Positions 45,529-54,333 of a stretch of 64,000 nt of DNA are shown piece after piece (the first letter of the stretch is position 1; every line of letters starts with the position of its first letter). The notes under the pieces are model-generated. The model was not told the origin of the DNA, ran no database searches, and saw only the letters and a list, made by a program, of their open reading frames with translations. The position numbers and the translations under genes are program-made. This DNA comes from Granulosicoccus sp047634635. GTDB lineage: Bacteria; Pseudomonadota; Gammaproteobacteria; Granulosicoccales; Granulosicoccaceae. The stretch covers positions 1 to 64,000 of the forward strand of contig JBLIIE010000007.1 in assembly GCA_047634635.1 (NCBI GenBank), read 5' to 3'.

Positions 45529-45586
45529 ACCTGCTCGTCTTTTTCTAAGGTGATTAGCAAATTCTGACTCAAACACGGGCATATTA

Positions 45587-48500
45587 ATGCGTTTTTTTTC
45601 AGATAAGTCACGACCAATTCATGCGGGACATTTTCCCGTTGAAATGCTGTCCAGGCAATCTAGTGTGCCTGATTTATCTAACACGCCTGCGTTCAAGCAG
45701 TTGTCCTTCGATGTGCCTGACGCACCTACCTCTATTATTAACGCAATGCGCGAGCATCAGGCGATGCTTGATGCCATTCGACATGGCAATGTCAATAAGG
45801 CTCCAGCAGCGTGCCCTGATAATTTGCAAGAGCGAGCCGATCATCTGAAAGCCTTTGCGTATTTTTCGGATGCATCTTTCGCTGGTATTTGCAGCTTGCC
45901 CAACGATGCTATTTTGGGCGTGCCGTTTGTTAATTCAGATGTTGCTGATCTGTCGCATGATCTGCAAACGCGACAAACCAAAACACTGGCATCCGGCATA
46001 GATATGATTATGGCTGATCTTAAAGAATCTACCCGATCGTTTACTGGAACTACGGATGGCCATACTCATGCCTTAGTGTATTTGTATCAGCATCCTCGAG
46101 ACCCTTTCGACGATGAAGTTGGCGCTGACTGGGTGCAGGATGCGATGGCTCACAGAGCGTGTCTGCTGGCATCCGAGACATCGATCGTTTTGGCAAACTA
46201 TATACGCCTGTTGGGATTCGATGCTCTGGCACACACAGGCACTAGTAGCTTCGTTGATCTCAATAAGCTGGCAGTGGCTGCAGGCTTGGCAACCGTTGAA
46301 AATGGCGAATTGGTTAATCCTTACATAGGCAGTCGCTTTGGTATTGGCGCTCTAACTACCAACTTCCCTATGGCTCTAGATGAGCCTCTCATTCCACTTG
46401 CAGAGCAGCCAAAATCAGCTTTTGGATTAGCCTGGAAAGTTGGTAAAGGTTTTTCAAAATCAGCGTCTAACAATCAGCCGTATGCAAAGCGGCGCTTTGT
46501 TGATGGTGCTCATCCGTTCGAAACTCTCAAGCGTGTGGATAAGACAACGACGTTTATAGACGAAGCCCGGGTTGCTCGAGTGCCAAAACGTACCGACATG
46601 TTTGCTCGGGCACAGTTTGGTGACTTGGGAAAGCAGACTCAAGCCGGTGCTGCGGGTGGACATTACGCCAAAAAATCGGCCCCATCGATGGCACAAAGAA
46701 GAGCTTTGGGTGCGTTTGTATTGCTTCAAGATGGTGGGTCCATAGAGCAAAAAGTTAAGATTGACCCTAAAGTTGCAGCAAATCTTGTCAAAGCAACCTC
46801 CTATTTTTTGGGCGTTGATGCAGTAGGGATATCACGATGTCCGGATTGGACCTGGTATTCGCATGATGCTGCTGGAGAGGTACTGAATCCTCCTCATGAT
46901 CAAGCTATTTCCATGATTATTGATCAAGGATACGGGACTATGGACGGTTCATCGGGAGATGACTGGATATCAGTGGCTTTATCGATGCGAGCCTACTTAC
47001 GCTTTTCATTGCTCGGTGGTGTTATTGCCAAGCAAATACGTAATTTGGGTTATAAGGCTAAAGCACACACTGTCCTTGATGGCGAAGTATTACAACCGCC
47101 CTTATTACTTCTATCCGGATTAGGAGAGGTAAGTAGAATTGGTGAGGTTGTTCTAAATCCGTTTTTGGGGCCGCGTTTAAAATCAGGCGTTGTCACAACA
47201 GACTTACCCATGGTTCACGACAAGCCGATTGATTTTGGACTGCAGTCGTTTTGCGAAAACTGCAACAAGTGTGCAAGGGAATGTCCTTCGGGTGCGATAA
47301 CCGCAGGCCCTAAGCTGATGTTTAATGGCTATGAAATTTGGAAATCAGATAGTCAGAAATGTGCGACCTATAGAATCAATACCGAAGGTGGTGCCATGTG
47401 TGGGCGCTGCATGAAAACCTGTCCTTGGAACCTGGAAGGCTTGTTAGCAGACAGTGTATTTCGCTGGACAGCGATGAAGCTACCGGGAACAGCGAAAGCA
47501 CTTGCACGCCTGGATGATTATGCCAATCGTGGCAGTTTGAATAAGGTTAAGAAATGGTGGTGGGATTTAGAGCTTGAGAACGATGGCGCTTATCGGCCTA
47601 CTCGAAAACCCGTTAATGAAAGAGAGTTGCAAAAAGACCTGCATCTGAAATACAAAGATCAGACATTGGCAGTTTATCCGGCACCGTTGGCGCCTCACCC
47701 TTATCCCTATCCGTTCCCCATGGATCGTGAAAAAGGGATAGAAGCTTATCAGGCGATGATTACAGCTGAAGCTTACAAACAACATATAGCCGACGGCACG
47801 GTAGATTCTGTAGCGCACGTCTATTCCAATGCGGACGAAAGTCCAGTGATTCAGGTTGTGATTTCACGAGCTAACAAACAGACAGTTGATATCAGTCATT
47901 ATCAAATGAAGGCTGTGGACGGAAGCGAGCTTCCTGTCTGGACAGCCGGTGCGCATCTCGACATTGTCGTTGCACCTGAGTATCTCAGGCAGTATTCCAT
48001 GTGTGGTGATCCTGCAGATCGAAGTTCGTATGAAATTGCTGTGCTAAAAGAGCGTGAAGGGCGAGGTGGTTCGCAGTTGATGCACCGTATATTCATTGAA
48101 GGGCGCAAGGTGTTTGTGTCCAAACCAATCAATCATTTCTCGCTAGTAGAATCTGCTTCTAAAACGTATCTGATGGCAGGTGGGATTGGTGTGACACCAA
48201 TGATTGCGATGGCTCATTCTTTGTTTCGGATGGGCGCAGAATTTGTCATGCATTATTCTGGGCGCTCGCGTTCTACCATGGCTTTTATCGATGAGCTTGC
48301 ACAAATGGCGTGGGCAACGCACGTGCAATTGCATATATCTGATGAAGGCAATCGATTGGATATGAGTAGCGCTTTTTCAAACGTAGAAGCTGGTGCGCAT
48401 GTGTATACCTGTGGTGCTGAAGCTTATATGAGCGCAGTGATGGACGCGGCTGAGCAGGCGGGTGTGTCTGAGGAGGCTCGGCATCTTGAATACTTCTCAG

Positions 48501-48793
48501 TACCCGAGGTGCCAGATTACGAGAATCATGACTTCACCGTGAACCTTGCGAAAACGGGTAAGTCGTTTGTAGTGCCTTCGGATAAAACAGCTGCCGAAGT
48601 TCTGAATGAGAACGGTTACAACATTGATGTGAAGTGTTCAGACGGCTTGTGTGGCGTGTGCAAATGTGGCCTGGTATCAGGAGAGGTTGAGCATCGCGAC
48701 TTTGTGTTGTCTAAGAAGCAGAGAGTTAATGCGATTATTTTGTGTCAATCCAGGGCGGCTGTAGCGGGTGGGGTTATAGAGATAAATTTATAA
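45587..48793 (+). CDS. Self-sufficient reductive dehalogenase (RdhA fused to flavin reductase and 2Fe-2S ferredoxin)
   Basis: A 1068-residue fusion. Residues ~200-270 look like a degenerate copy of the B12-binding fold; ~400-620 is RdhA-like, with SGLGEVSRIGEVVLNPFLGP, TTDLPM and FGLQSFCENCNKC. Two 4Fe-4S cysteine sets follow: C556/559/562/566 and C592/605/608/612. Residues ~760-985 are an FMN/NAD(P)H reductase (RQYSMCGD at 801, GGIGVTPM near 865). C1017/1022/1025/1053 is a plant-type [2Fe-2S] ferredoxin. The order matches the respiration-independent BhbA/NpRdhA type, which removes halogens from halophenolic compounds using cobalamin and NADPH. No Tat signal or rdhB is present. No strong ribosome-binding site precedes ATG 45587. 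Confidence 0.88.
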   Translation: MRFFSDKSRPIHAGHFPVEMLSRQSSVPDLSNTPAFKQLSFDVPDAPTSIINAMREHQAMLDAIRHGNVNKAPAACPDNLQERADHLKAFAYFSDASFAGICSLPNDAILGVPFVNSDVADLSHDLQTRQTKTLASGIDMIMADLKESTRSFTGTTDGHTHALVYLYQHPRDPFDDEVGADWVQDAMAHRACLLASETSIVLANYIRLLGFDALAHTGTSSFVDLNKLAVAAGLATVENGELVNPYIGSRFGIGALTTNFPMALDEPLIPLAEQPKSAFGLAWKVGKGFSKSASNNQPYAKRRFVDGAHPFETLKRVDKTTTFIDEARVARVPKRTDMFARAQFGDLGKQTQAGAAGGHYAKKSAPSMAQRRALGAFVLLQDGGSIEQKVKIDPKVAANLVKATSYFLGVDAVGISRCPDWTWYSHDAAGEVLNPPHDQAISMIIDQGYGTMDGSSGDDWISVALSMRAYLRFSLLGGVIAKQIRNLGYKAKAHTVLDGEVLQPPLLLLSGLGEVSRIGEVVLNPFLGPRLKSGVVTTDLPMVHDKPIDFGLQSFCENCNKCARECPSGAITAGPKLMFNGYEIWKSDSQKCATYRINTEGGAMCGRCMKTCPWNLEGLLADSVFRWTAMKLPGTAKALARLDDYANRGSLNKVKKWWWDLELENDGAYRPTRKPVNERELQKDLHLKYKDQTLAVYPAPLAPHPYPYPFPMDREKGIEAYQAMITAEAYKQHIADGTVDSVAHVYSNADESPVIQVVISRANKQTVDISHYQMKAVDGSELPVWTAGAHLDIVVAPEYLRQYSMCGDPADRSSYEIAVLKEREGRGGSQLMHRIFIEGRKVFVSKPINHFSLVESASKTYLMAGGIGVTPMIAMAHSLFRMGAEFVMHYSGRSRSTMAFIDELAQMAWATHVQLHISDEGNRLDMSSAFSNVEAGAHVYTCGAEAYMSAVMDAAEQAGVSEEARHLEYFSVPEVPDYENHDFTVNLAKTGKSFVVPSDKTAAEVLNENGYNIDVKCSDGLCGVCKCGLVSGEVEHRDFVLSKKQRVNAIILCQSRAAVAGGVIEINL

Positions 48794-49479
48794 TTATACA
48801 ATAGCCAACACTGGTATCTCTGCCACGAATCAATCTTATGTTGCCCCCAACGGTCGGCACAGGCTAAGCGACATCGTGTGATAAGTAGTGGTCGGGAACT
48901 AGATACGACAGGTAAGTGAGAAACAGGGGCTGACATTGTTAATATAAACAATGTCACAGTTTAATAATCCGTAATTTTTTGTTGTCATTAAAACTTGCTT
49001 CCTTGTACTTTCTGGACAAGTAAGTTTCACACTGATTATTAAAAAAGCAAATTGGTTCAGGGCTCTTTGTAAAGCGAAGTATGTGCCGACAGCTAACCGT
49101 TGTTTAATTGACCTAACGTGTTGGTACAAGCAATTTTTGATTAAGCAGGTAAAACATCTGGCGCTAAGATGAATCGAATCATGTTGTTAAGCACATCAAC
49201 CGATGCATGGCGGAAACCCGCATGTATAACGCTCGCCGAAATTGGCCGAAACCAAGCAGAATTCTTTACCATCTACCGTATTGATACCGATACTGATGGC
49301 AATATGGAATTGCGTGTAGGCTCAACCAGTGGGTCGTTTGATGGTTCCACAAATGCACCTCGAACCATAGTGCTGAGTGTTTCAAACCGATCCGCTAAAA
49401 CTCTTTGATTTACTCAACTCAAGCGCTTGACGCAGTGTCTGGATACTGTCGGGCCTTAACGTTGCTTGCATTGAAGTAT
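48794..49479. other. Intergenic region between dehalogenase and MFS gene
   Basis: 686 bases with no gene I can support. A plus-strand frame at 49169-49408 (79 codons, beginning MNRIMLLSTSTDAW, with FFTIYRIDTDTDGNMELR) has protein-like composition but no recognised family and no ribosome-binding site. It could be a remnant. The rest is AT-rich with stops in all frames. Confidence 0.35.
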
Positions 49480-50820
49480 TCAGATGGCTTTTGCTACGCG
49501 AGTGCCATCCGCGAGTTTGCACACTCCCCAACCAATACCGCACAGAAAAAGGAACCCGAGTACAAGCGGCATTACACTATCGACTAGGAATGCACCGATG
49601 AGGGTAGAAAGCGCAATGGCGACCAGTGTGCTAATTGCTGTAATGACAGACGTCGCAGTCCCCGCGATATGACTCATAGGTTCAAGTGCCAGCGTAATGA
49701 TATTTTCAAAAAGAAAGCCAAAACAAAATATCACGAAACCCGTATAGGCAATGTGTAACCATAACGGTGGCAAGGTCGCAGCAAGCTGAATTATTAGTGC
49801 ATAGGATGCAGAGCTAACAACAATGCCAATCTGCGCAAGACTGATTAGCTTTGCCATACCGAGAATCTGAACCATTCGCGAATTGGCGAAACAGGCTATT
49901 CCGTAGAAACTGGCAAGCAAGGCAACCACCAACGGAAAATTGGTTCCAAGGAGGTAGATGTTCTGGAACACCTGTTGTGCCGTCGAGAGATAAGCGATGA
50001 AAGCTCCGGAAATCACACTCATGCAAACTGTGTAATACAGGGTTTGTTTTTTAGAAAGGATCTCTTTCAACTGCGTCCAGAATGATTGCAGGCTGAGATT
50101 TACTCGCTTTTCGACTGACAGAGTTTCCGCCTGACGTAAGGAAAACCACAACATCACGATCAGTCCGTAGATTGCCAAGGCGATGAAAATGCTACGCCAG
50201 CCTGTGACTAACATGATGCTCTGGCCCACTAAAGGGGCAATCATTGGAATACCTATGAACACCATCATGATTAATGACATGATCTGTGCCATATCACGTC
50301 CTTCGAAGCGATCTCGAACGATGGCAATTGCGATTACGTAAGGCCCTGCAGCACCCACACCCTGCAAGGCGCGCCCAGCCAGCAGTACGGGGAGCGTATC
50401 GGCAAAGATGCACATTAGCGAAGCAATGGAGTAAATCACCATGCCTGCGATTACCGGTGCGCGCCGACCGATGCTGTCGGAGACGAAGCCGTAGGCCAGG
50501 ACTCCGATAGAGAAGCCGAAAAAAAGTGAAGTTATGATGTATTGACGCTGATTTTCGACCACTATGCCGAGGTCAGTGCTGATTTGCTCGAGTGCTGGCA
50601 TCATGGCATCGATCGAGAAGGCATCAAGCGCTGACATCGCAGCCATTAGTACAATAAATTCTCGGCGTCCCATGTTGTCTAATCGTGCCACTGTGTCTAG
50701 TTCCGAGTGTGTGGTGGAGATGTGTTGGGCAAATAATAGCAGCGCAGTATAGCGATCTTGTTGACCAATACTCGGCTTGCTCGCAGCATTATCAGGTAGC
50801 GCATCACTTGAAGGTGACAT
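49480..50820 (-). CDS. Bcr/CflA family MFS efflux transporter
   Basis: A 446-residue protein from ATG 50820, about 12 membrane helices. The MFS signature after helix 2 is GFVSDSIGRRAPVIAGMVIY, and the drug/H+ antiporter segment is LLAGRALQGVGAAGPYVIAI. DAFSIDAMMPALEQISTDL near the N-terminus is typical of Bcr/CflA exporters (bicyclomycin, chloramphenicol and similar). About 45 hydrophilic residues precede the first helix, so translation could begin later (Met at 50673). A start 12 codons upstream of 50820 is also open. The substrate is unknown. Confidence 0.85.
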   Translation of the reverse strand: MSPSSDALPDNAASKPSIGQQDRYTALLLFAQHISTTHSELDTVARLDNMGRREFIVLMAAMSALDAFSIDAMMPALEQISTDLGIVVENQRQYIITSLFFGFSIGVLAYGFVSDSIGRRAPVIAGMVIYSIASLMCIFADTLPVLLAGRALQGVGAAGPYVIAIAIVRDRFEGRDMAQIMSLIMMVFIGIPMIAPLVGQSIMLVTGWRSIFIALAIYGLIVMLWFSLRQAETLSVEKRVNLSLQSFWTQLKEILSKKQTLYYTVCMSVISGAFIAYLSTAQQVFQNIYLLGTNFPLVVALLASFYGIACFANSRMVQILGMAKLISLAQIGIVVSSASYALIIQLAATLPPLWLHIAYTGFVIFCFGFLFENIITLALEPMSHIAGTATSVITAISTLVAIALSTLIGAFLVDSVMPLVLGFLFLCGIGWGVCKLADGTRVAKAI

Positions 50821-50940
50821 CACACCCGCAGAAATGAAGTGTAGCCTTATCCTCAAACGACTCTACACGTGTACAGTCGTGAATTAGCCCGAAGTTACTT
50901 ATCTAAATTGTTGTTAAAAATATAACTACCGTTAAGTGTG

Positions 50941-51492
50941 ATTGATACCTCTGTTTCAGACAGTGTTCATGCTGAATTGAACGTCGACTCATTATTTGAT
51001 TACTCATGGTTGTTTGTTCAACAAGCTGGGCGTTGGATTATAGATAACGTCAGTGCAAACAGGCTTGGTGAGTACTTAAGTCGAGGTGGCTTTTACTAGC
51101 TGACGATATTCAGGACCCAGGGGACTGGAACACATTTTCTTAAGCAATGCAGCGAGTGCGACCTGAGTATAGTATCGAAGAAATCAAATCAGACGAAGCG
51201 GTTATTAACATTCTTTTCGATTTAGGCCATCATGTTAAAATTCCTGATCGACGGCATACTACAAGCAATGATGGCCGTGGCAGCGTGCAGGTTCAGATGC
51301 CTCATAGTCCTCATCGATGGAGAGGTATAAAAAATTCAGATGGCCAATGGCAAATGGATTGTGGCAATTAATTTTAGTATGAATATGGGCGATTCTTGGG
51401 AGCATGCTGATGACTCTTACTATCCACTAAATATGACTTCCTCGTGCTATCAGCTGGGTATAAATTACATTATTTATGCAATGACACATTAA
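50941..51492 (+). pseudogene. Eroded DUF4159 family gene (C-terminal remnant)
   Basis: Joining three segments gives a DUF4159-like C-terminal domain. From about 50941 to 51096 the frame reads DSLFDYSWLFVQQAGRW and LGEYLSRGGFY. A one-base loss near 51097 moves it to ADDIQDPGDWNTFS (51099 on), then a TAA at 51141, then MQRVRPEYSIEEI to WRGIKNSDG. Near-duplicate heptamers GGCCAAT/GGCAAAT at 51342-51355 shift the frame again to NGKWIVAINFSMNMGDSWEH and GINYIIYAMTH, ending at TAA 51490. The N-terminal part is missing: a TAA at 50923 closes the frame upstream. DUF4159 function is unknown. Confidence 0.75.
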
Positions 51493-51599
51493 ATGAGTAT
51501 TCGTCTGCACAGCCACTTACGCCATTAACATCGGCCCAGGTATCAAACTGATTAACGTCAATGGTATCCAAAGATATCGCAATATAAATCCCATTGTTG

Positions 51600-51615
51600 T
51601 TAACCATTTAGTTAA
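51600..51615. promoter_or_regulatory. TetR-type operator candidate upstream of tetR
   Basis: TTAACCATTTAGTTAA, the reverse complement of TTAACTAAATGGTTAA. It differs by one base from the site at 52565 upstream of tctC. It lies about 107 bases before the TetR start and fits autoregulation. Confidence 0.65.
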
Positions 51616-51721
51616 TAAAATCCTGTTCGATGATATAGTAGTTTAAAATGCCGTGATAAGAGTCGGTCTCTAGTCCAGAGAGACGCCTTGTTCGTTGCGC
51701 ATAACCACTATTTAGCCGAGT

Positions 51722-52375
51722 TTGCACTTGCCTGCACAGAAACCCACATCAAAGCCGACAACACGTGATCGGGACGCCAGCAAAGAAACGATCCTTATCG
51801 CAGCCACTGAAGAATTTGCAGAAAAAGGTTTGCGAGGGGCGCGAGTCGATCAGATAGCAGAACGTGCCGGTGTTAATAAACGGATGCTGTATTACTATTT
51901 TGGCCAGAAAGATGATTTGTTTTTAGTCGTTTTGGAGCGGACTTATGAAAAAATCCGAGATGAAGAACGAAAATTAAATTTGACGGAGGTCGAGCCTGTT
52001 GAGGCAATACGTCGATTGATATCGTTCACGTGGAATTACTATCTACAGAACCCAGAGTTTATTCCACTGTTGAATAGCGAGAACCTGCACAAGGCAGTCC
52101 ATCTAAAGCAATCAAAAAAAATTCAGTCTTTGCATTCACCGTTTGTCTTTATGCTTGAAGAAGTTCTTGCGCGTGGCCGTCAGGAGGGCGTATTTCGAAG
52201 CGGTGCCGACCCAGTGCAGCTGTATATTACTATTGCGAGTCTCGCATATTTCTATTTGTCCAATAAACACACACTTTCTACTATTTTCAACCGAGATCTA
52301 CTATCTCAGCGCGCCCGCGCTGAACGGTTGTCACATATGACAGACGTTGTGCTGGGATATCTCATTCAAGCTTAA
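51722..52375 (+). CDS. TetR family regulator of the transporter/catabolic island
   Basis: A 217-residue regulator from TTG 51722 (another TTG two codons later is possible). The helix-turn-helix lies at about residues 22-65: ILIAATEEFAEKGLRGARVD, QIAERAGVNKRMLYYYFGQK. The C-terminal domain (PVEAIRRLISFTWNYYLQNP, FVFMLEEVLARGRQEGVFR) resembles the NicS/RutR-like group that responds to small carbon or nitrogen sources. It precedes tctC by 285 bases. Matching dyads before it and before tctC make it the likely repressor of the island. Confidence 0.88.
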   Translation: MHLPAQKPTSKPTTRDRDASKETILIAATEEFAEKGLRGARVDQIAERAGVNKRMLYYYFGQKDDLFLVVLERTYEKIRDEERKLNLTEVEPVEAIRRLISFTWNYYLQNPEFIPLLNSENLHKAVHLKQSKKIQSLHSPFVFMLEEVLARGRQEGVFRSGADPVQLYITIASLAYFYLSNKHTLSTIFNRDLLSQRARAERLSHMTDVVLGYLIQA

Positions 52376-52564
52376 CGCCCAGACGGTCACTATGGCTGTC
52401 GCTGCAATCTACTGGCATTCGAAGTAGCTGGACCAGATCACCTTGTAGATTCCACAAGGGCGACCCCAATAGTTAACTGATTAGATAATTTATTGATATT
52501 TTATATTTGTAAAATCCCATTAAGCCCGAATTATTTATAAAATCTCACACAAAACTGGATTTAA

Positions 52565-52580
52565 TTAACTAAACGGTTAA
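52565..52580. promoter_or_regulatory. TetR-type operator candidate upstream of tctC promoter
   Basis: TTAACTAAACGGTTAA, an imperfect dyad (TTAAC...GGTTAA) located nine bases before the -35 box of tctC. It shares 15 of 16 bases with the site at 51600 read on the opposite strand. A weaker partial copy (TTAACTGATTAGATAA) lies at 52473-52488. Confidence 0.68.
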
Positions 52581-52588
52581 TAAAGTTC

Positions 52589-52617
52589 TTGACGCTTGGG
52601 TGAGCTTTGAATATATT
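52589..52617 (+). promoter_or_regulatory. Sigma-70-like promoter of tctC
   Basis: TTGACG (52589-52594), a 17-base spacer and TATATT (52612-52617). The predicted start of transcription is about 37 bases before ATG 52661, with AGGAG six bases before that ATG. Confidence 0.7.
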
Positions 52618-52660
52618 GCTGAGTAGTTGGATTGTCGATCAAATTGTCTAGGAGACATAA

Positions 52661-53674
52661 ATGAAACTAATTCAGTCAGCCGCAGCAGTCATAACATTGG
52701 GTCTAGTGATGTCTGCATCAGCCGTTTTAGCCGAATGGAAGCCTGATAAGCCTATAAACATCATAGTTCCGTGGTCCGCTGGTGGATCAACCGATCAAGT
52801 CACTCGGGTTGTCGCGCCACTTCTTGAGGCAGGGCTTGGAACTAAAATAGTCGTGGTGAATCAACCTGGTGCTTCTGGTTCGATAGGCACCAAAGCAGCA
52901 TTGGATGCGCCCCGTGATGGTTATACATGGACAGCAAATGCGATTGCCAACAACGCAACTTATTCAATTACGGGTCTTATTGAGAATACCTCTATAGAAG
53001 ATTACGAAATCTACTTACATGTCGCTAACGTGCCTGTTATCAGCGTCAATGCCGATTCGCCCTATGCTGATTTTGGTGCTTTACTCGAAGCAATGAAAGG
53101 TACTGATGTCACTGTTGGAACTGCGGGTGTAAATTCATCAGGCGGGATGGCGCTCGCTGCGATTAAAGAAGCAGTTTCCGGTGAGCTAGGGGCTCGTATG
53201 GTGACTTACGACGGTGGAAATCCTGCGGTATTAGCTGCTGCAAGTGGTGAAGTTGTGGCAACTACACAGCTAGCAACGGAACAAACTGAAATGATTCGTG
53301 CTGGTAAATTGCGTGCGCTAGCAGTGATGTCTAATCAACCTTTAGTGGTTGAAGGTATTGATCCAATTCCTCCTATCACCGATTGGTTAAAAGACATGCC
53401 AATCGCTGCTGACTATTTTGGCGTTTTTATTCCAGTGGGTGCGCCGCAAGAGGTTTACGATACGGTAGCCAAGGTCTGGGAAGAATACGTAATGACTTCC
53501 TCAGAGCTTAAAACCTATGCATCCGATCGTGGCGCGGTCTTCGCACCAAGTTTTGGTGCACAGGCATTGGCCGTGGCTATGCCAGTTGTTATTGCAGAAG
53601 CTTGCGCTCGGGTTACCCGCGGAGAGGCTATTGTGGATCCTTCCGAAATTGGTATCGACTGTCCTGCAGAGTAG
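52661..53674 (+). CDS. tctC: Tripartite tricarboxylate transporter substrate-binding protein (TctC/Bug)
   Basis: A 337-residue periplasmic binding protein. The signal peptide is AAAVITLGLVMSASAVLAEW. The mature protein has the Bug-family strands NIIVPWSAGGSTDQVTRVVA, VVNQPGASGSIGTKAALDA and the DGYTW motif, then the second lobe GVFIPVGAPQEVYDTV. TctC captures organic anions, often di- or tricarboxylates or sugar acids, for the TctAB permease. An AGGAG site and a promoter with an operator-like dyad precede it. tctB begins 137 bases later past a strong hairpin. Confidence 0.92.
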   Translation: MKLIQSAAAVITLGLVMSASAVLAEWKPDKPINIIVPWSAGGSTDQVTRVVAPLLEAGLGTKIVVVNQPGASGSIGTKAALDAPRDGYTWTANAIANNATYSITGLIENTSIEDYEIYLHVANVPVISVNADSPYADFGALLEAMKGTDVTVGTAGVNSSGGMALAAIKEAVSGELGARMVTYDGGNPAVLAAASGEVVATTQLATEQTEMIRAGKLRALAVMSNQPLVVEGIDPIPPITDWLKDMPIAADYFGVFIPVGAPQEVYDTVAKVWEEYVMTSSELKTYASDRGAVFAPSFGAQALAVAMPVVIAEACARVTRGEAIVDPSEIGIDCPAE

Positions 53675-53743
53675 GCGTTTTCGTCACATGTGATTTGATA
53701 TTTGCTAGGAACTTCTGGCTAAGTTTCTTGGCTTTTTCAGCTG

Positions 53744-53770
53744 CGGCAGGTAAACATATTTTACCTGTCG
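53744..53770 (+). promoter_or_regulatory. Intercistronic hairpin between tctC and tctB
   Basis: CGGCAGGTAAA pairs with TTTACCTGTCG (11 pairs, one G-T) around CATAT. It sits 70 bases after the tctC stop and 41 bases before tctB, with no T tract. Such hairpins usually protect upstream binding-protein mRNA or reduce read-through. Confidence 0.65.
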
Positions 53771-53811
53771 TACACAACTTATCCCGTCTAAATTAATCCA
53801 GTAGGCCCCCC

Positions 53812-54333
53812 ATGCGTCATGATAATACAATAGCTGACCGCATAACCGGTTTAGTCTTTTTGGCGCTGGGAATCTCCATGCTAGTCGGTGGTTTTTTCAT
53901 GGATCGATTGGAGTTTCGTCAGATTCATCCAGCGAGCATTCCCGGATTACTACCCATGGGACTGGGTGCTGCCATGGCATTTTGTGCTCTGCTGCTAGTG
54001 CTTTCAACAGGGCGTCAATCACCTCTCACCGGCGGTGACAACGACGCCTCTGTTCAAAACGCAACATCTGATGACCCAGGATCGTATAAAAATCTGTTGG
54101 TGACCGCGTTTCTTAGTATTGCTTACGCTGCTGGATTGGTTGGCCAAATCCCTTTTTATGCAGCTACCGCAATATTTATATTTTTATTTTCGGTCTATTT
54201 TTTGTGGCCGGGCAATGATGCAGATTCTAAAGCGAAATTTCGTATCAGTTTGCTCTGTGCAGTCTATGCCATGGTCTTTGCAGTTGGAATATCGGTGTTG
54301 TTCCGCTACGGCTTCCTCGTAAGGTTACCCTGA
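53812..54333 (+). CDS. tctB: Tripartite tricarboxylate transporter small membrane subunit TctB
   Basis: A 173-residue protein with four predicted helices: ITGLVFLALGISMLVGGFFM; GLLPMGLGAAMAFCALLLVL; LLVTAFLSIAYAAGLVG; and a pair near the C-terminus (FYAATAIFIFLFSVYFLWP, LLCAVYAMVFAVGISVLFRY). The poorly conserved TctB subunit pairs with TctA. Its stop overlaps the tctA start by one base (TGATG), which indicates translational coupling. Confidence 0.9.
   Translation: MRHDNTIADRITGLVFLALGISMLVGGFFMDRLEFRQIHPASIPGLLPMGLGAAMAFCALLLVLSTGRQSPLTGGDNDASVQNATSDDPGSYKNLLVTAFLSIAYAAGLVGQIPFYAATAIFIFLFSVYFLWPGNDADSKAKFRISLLCAVYAMVFAVGISVLFRYGFLVRLP

Noticed and set aside
45529..45586. rpsP or another ribosomal gene after ffh
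   Set aside because: Only 58 bases lie between ffh and the dehalogenase gene, with no such frame.
49169..49408. A 79-codon plus-strand frame between the dehalogenase and MFS genes as a small gene
   Set aside because: No ribosome-binding site, no recognised family and no operon partner; it is mentioned only as a possible remnant.
51147..51371. A separate 74-residue gene
   Set aside because: It is the middle segment of the frame-broken DUF4159 remnant; the flanking segments continue the same domain in other frames.
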